A program made the translations under genes and the position numbers. This document shows, piece after piece, positions 4,676-6,360 of a DNA stretch of 6,360 bases. Each line of letters begins with the position of its first letter. Position 1 is the first letter of the stretch. Location: NCBI GenBank assembly GCA_012961305.1, contig DTZQ01000669.1:1-6360 (forward strand), given 5' to 3'. Under the pieces are notes generated by a model. It was not told the DNA's origin. It searched no databases and worked only from the letters and a program-made list of their open reading frames with translations. Source of the DNA: Armatimonadota bacterium (GTDB taxonomy: Bacteria > Armatimonadota > UBA10988 > DTZQ01).

Positions 4676-6130
4676 ATGCTTTTCGCTCACTACCAACCGG
4701 CCCAAAGGGAAAGGCTGCAAGCGCTGGTGCAGACGCCGGGATGGAGGGAGTTTCTGGCGAAGCCCCCGACCCTGCAACAGTGGAGGGCCAAGGTGGTGGT
4801 CCCCCCAACGGCCCCCGCCCAGTTGGGAGGAGCCGCCCAATACCTGAAGGAGCGCAACGCCGAGCGGGTACAGGCCCTCATTCGCGCCGGCCTACGGGAG
4901 GAAAGGGCATTGGTGAAAGCCCTGGGCGACTGGGAGACCGCCCTGGCCGGGGATGACCGCTTCCCCATCCTCTTCCTGGGACTGGTGCTCACCCTGGATT
5001 GTTCCTTCGACCCCCGCTGTCTCTATTGCAATCAGGTTTGGCTGCCGCGCCGTTTGAATTGGGAGGAGTGGAAGGAACTGCTAACTCAGGTGGTCGAACC
5101 TACCCCGCCCTACGTCTATTTAACGGGAGGCGAACCCCTGCTGTTAGGGAAGGAAATATGGGGCGCTGACGGCTTAGTGGCCTTCGCCACCCAATTGGGC
5201 TGTGCGGTGAACATAAACACCAACGCCGCGCTCATCACCCCGCAAGTCGCGCTGCAATTGGTGAAAGTGGGACTGGCCCGGTTGCACATTTCGCTGGACA
5301 GCGCCGACCCGCGAGTACAAGGGGAACTGTTTCAGGGGCCGGAACGGGTGGAGGCAGTGTGGCGCGGCCTCTTTAACGTGCAAATCGCCCGCGAGTTGCT
5401 GAGAGCCAACCATCCGCAAATTCACATCAATTGCGTGCTGACTTGTCGGAACCTTTTCCAGTTCCCCGACCTGCTGCGGTTTCTGCTGGAAGTGCGCCAG
5501 GTCCGCTCCCCAGAGTTTGACGGCAAAATCACCGCCGACCCGGCCTTCTCCGACTTTGCCTTCCATCTCATTCCCGTGGGCGGAAATGAAAATGCCCCCC
5601 TGCGGCCCACGGCCGAGGAGTGGAAACGGTTCTACACCGAGACTTGGGCGGAGGCGGAACAAGTTTGGCAGGAGTATCAAATGGCCTTAGGCGTGCCGGA
5701 AGAGGAGCGAAAATCGCTGGCCGCGCACGTTCCCTTCGCTAATCCCTTCCAGCGAGTAGACCATCAGTTGACCCTGGACGAATACTGCCAACAGGCTGCG
5801 CGGGGAGTTTACTGGCAAGGCGCGCTGACTGAACGCTGCTACGTTGCGCCCAGTCAGGCTTTTGTGCTCCCGGATGGCTCTCAACACTGGTGCGGCGCCC
5901 ACGCCATCCAGCGCCCCCCGCCGCTGGGCAACGTACAGGAGGCCCCGGTGCGCGAGAACATTCGCCGTAACCTCCCTCGGCTGGCCGAGTTGCCCTCTGC
6001 CTGCTGCACCAGTTGCGCCGGGGCTACCTGTGTCATCAACCAAATGATTGAGCGCAGCCTCAGCAACCAGGTCGCAGAGTGGCTTGAGGAGGCCGAGCCT
6101 GCGAGAGGCAGCGGGCAAACGGCCCGGTGA
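4676..6130 (+). CDS. Radical SAM protein with CX5CX2C motif and SPASM-like C-terminal cysteine cluster
   Basis: The 484-residue enzyme has a helical, charged N-terminal region (1-97), a radical SAM core (about 98-300) and a C-terminal cysteine-rich part (about 370-460). The 4Fe-4S motif is C109-X5-C115-X2-C118 (DCSFDPRCLYCN), two residues longer than the common CX3CX2C. Further core marks are YLTGGEPLL (148-156), NINTNAALIT (strand 3) and LHISLDSADP (strand 4). The tail carries C388, the GSQHWC turn ending in C406, and C443/C444, C447 and C452. This resembles the SPASM/twitch arrangement that binds auxiliary Fe-S clusters in peptide- or protein-modifying enzymes. Such enzymes cleave S-adenosylmethionine to make a radical; the substrate here is unknown and no precursor peptide gene is obvious nearby. 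The ATG at 4676 is the first start codon after the in-frame TAG at 4628-4630 and has no ribosome site. The protein is cytoplasmic, with no signal peptide. The gene ends 8 bases before a convergent gene. Confidence 0.88.
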   Translation: MLFAHYQPAQRERLQALVQTPGWREFLAKPPTLQQWRAKVVVPPTAPAQLGGAAQYLKERNAERVQALIRAGLREERALVKALGDWETALAGDDRFPILFLGLVLTLDCSFDPRCLYCNQVWLPRRLNWEEWKELLTQVVEPTPPYVYLTGGEPLLLGKEIWGADGLVAFATQLGCAVNINTNAALITPQVALQLVKVGLARLHISLDSADPRVQGELFQGPERVEAVWRGLFNVQIARELLRANHPQIHINCVLTCRNLFQFPDLLRFLLEVRQVRSPEFDGKITADPAFSDFAFHLIPVGGNENAPLRPTAEEWKRFYTETWAEAEQVWQEYQMALGVPEEERKSLAAHVPFANPFQRVDHQLTLDEYCQQAARGVYWQGALTERCYVAPSQAFVLPDGSQHWCGAHAIQRPPPLGNVQEAPVRENIRRNLPRLAELPSACCTSCAGATCVINQMIERSLSNQVAEWLEEAEPARGSGQTAR

Positions 6131-6138
6131 AAGGCCCT

Positions 6139-6360
6139 TCAGACCTCCCCTCCCCCGGTCCGTTCGCGCAATAAAGTTTCCAGTTCCTCGCGGCTCACCC
6201 GTGCCAGCAGGATGCGCAGCAGTTCACGGCGAACCTCTGCCGGTTGGGCCGCCAGGGCCTCGGAGATTTGGGGTTGCAAGGCCCGCAGCACCACAGGCGC
6301 ACCCAACTGCTCTATCATGTACCGCGCCGCATCCTCCTTCTCCGGCGTAACCTGACTCAA
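6139..6360 (-). CDS. Small helical hypothetical protein, 5' end possibly outside the window
   Basis: The frame is open to the window edge on the minus strand and shows 74 codons including the stop. The first visible codon is TTG, which could be a start, but no upstream sequence is available to judge, so the gene is best treated as 5' partial. The visible protein is charged and almost wholly helical, with amphipathic stretches (IEQLGAPVVLRALQPQISEAL, shown here as its two halves IEQLGAPVVL and QPQISEAL, then RRELLRILL and REELETLLRER) and a short glycine tail. It may be a coiled-coil or helical-bundle segment. I do not recognise a family. It converges on the radical SAM gene with an 8-base gap, so it is not in that operon. 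Confidence 0.55.
   Translation of the reverse strand: MSQVTPEKEDAARYMIEQLGAPVVLRALQPQISEALAAQPAEVRRELLRILLARVSREELETLLRERTGGGEV

Larger units (their letters stand above)
4584..4678. repeat. 11-base perfect inverted repeat at the two divergent start codons
   Basis: CTAAAACCATG reads on the + strand at 4668-4678, ending in the radical SAM start codon. It also reads on the - strand at 4594-4584, ending in the start codon of the 149-residue gene. The arms are 73 bases apart, too far for an ordinary operator half-site pair, but each arm covers the same position relative to a start codon. It could be a protein- or RNA-level control site for both genes. Chance is possible because the last three bases are fixed by ATG. 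Confidence 0.55.

Noticed and set aside
5174..5680. Minus-strand open frame opposite the radical SAM core
   Set aside because: It is antisense to conserved motifs of the radical SAM enzyme, has no ribosome site I can identify, and its composition is that of a shadow frame.

Overview
This is a gene-dense, GC-rich bacterial chromosomal segment. Bacterial origin is supported by purine-rich Shine-Dalgarno sites and by four sigma70-type promoters, each with -35 and -10 boxes exactly 17 bases apart. Nothing in the window fixes the lineage. The mix of a P1 peptidase, an NHL propeller and a SPASM-like radical SAM protein would fit several little-studied, often thermophilic phyla, but that is only a guess. 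I see no rRNA, tRNA, CRISPR array, insertion sequence or phage gene.

Layout, left to right. (1) The 3' part of a P1-family (DmpA-like) self-cleaving aminopeptidase runs on the + strand to 1012. (2) An EamA/DMT-type membrane transporter lies on the - strand (926-1878). It converges with the peptidase and overlaps it by 87 bases, and it is broken by a one-base frameshift near 1528. (3) A 156-base divergent promoter region (1879-2034) drives the transporter leftward and an NHL-repeat beta-propeller protein rightward (2035-3000). (4) A two-gene - strand operon follows: a 149-residue protein of unknown family (4137-4586), then a secreted NodB-type polysaccharide deacetylase with an extra C-terminal domain (3015-4127). 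The deacetylase starts 9 bases after the first gene ends. (5) A second divergent promoter region (4587-4675) separates that operon from a radical SAM enzyme (4676-6130) with a CX5CX2C cluster motif and a cysteine-rich SPASM-like tail. (6) The 3' end of a small helical hypothetical gene lies on the - strand at 6139-6360.

The second divergent region is the most distinctive part. Its two promoters overlap on one TTGACAA element, so they probably cannot both be occupied at once. The radical SAM message is predicted to be leaderless, with its start codon at the expected transcription start. The same 11-base sequence, CTAAAACCATG, sits at the start codons of both divergent genes as an inverted repeat. 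This could link expression of the unknown gene, the deacetylase and the radical SAM enzyme. A joint pathway is inference only; no small peptide precursor for the radical SAM enzyme was recognised here.

The three convergent junctions (an 87-base overlap, a 14-base gap and an 8-base gap) have almost no spacer and no recognisable intrinsic terminator. The genome segment therefore appears compact, with transcripts likely to run into one another.
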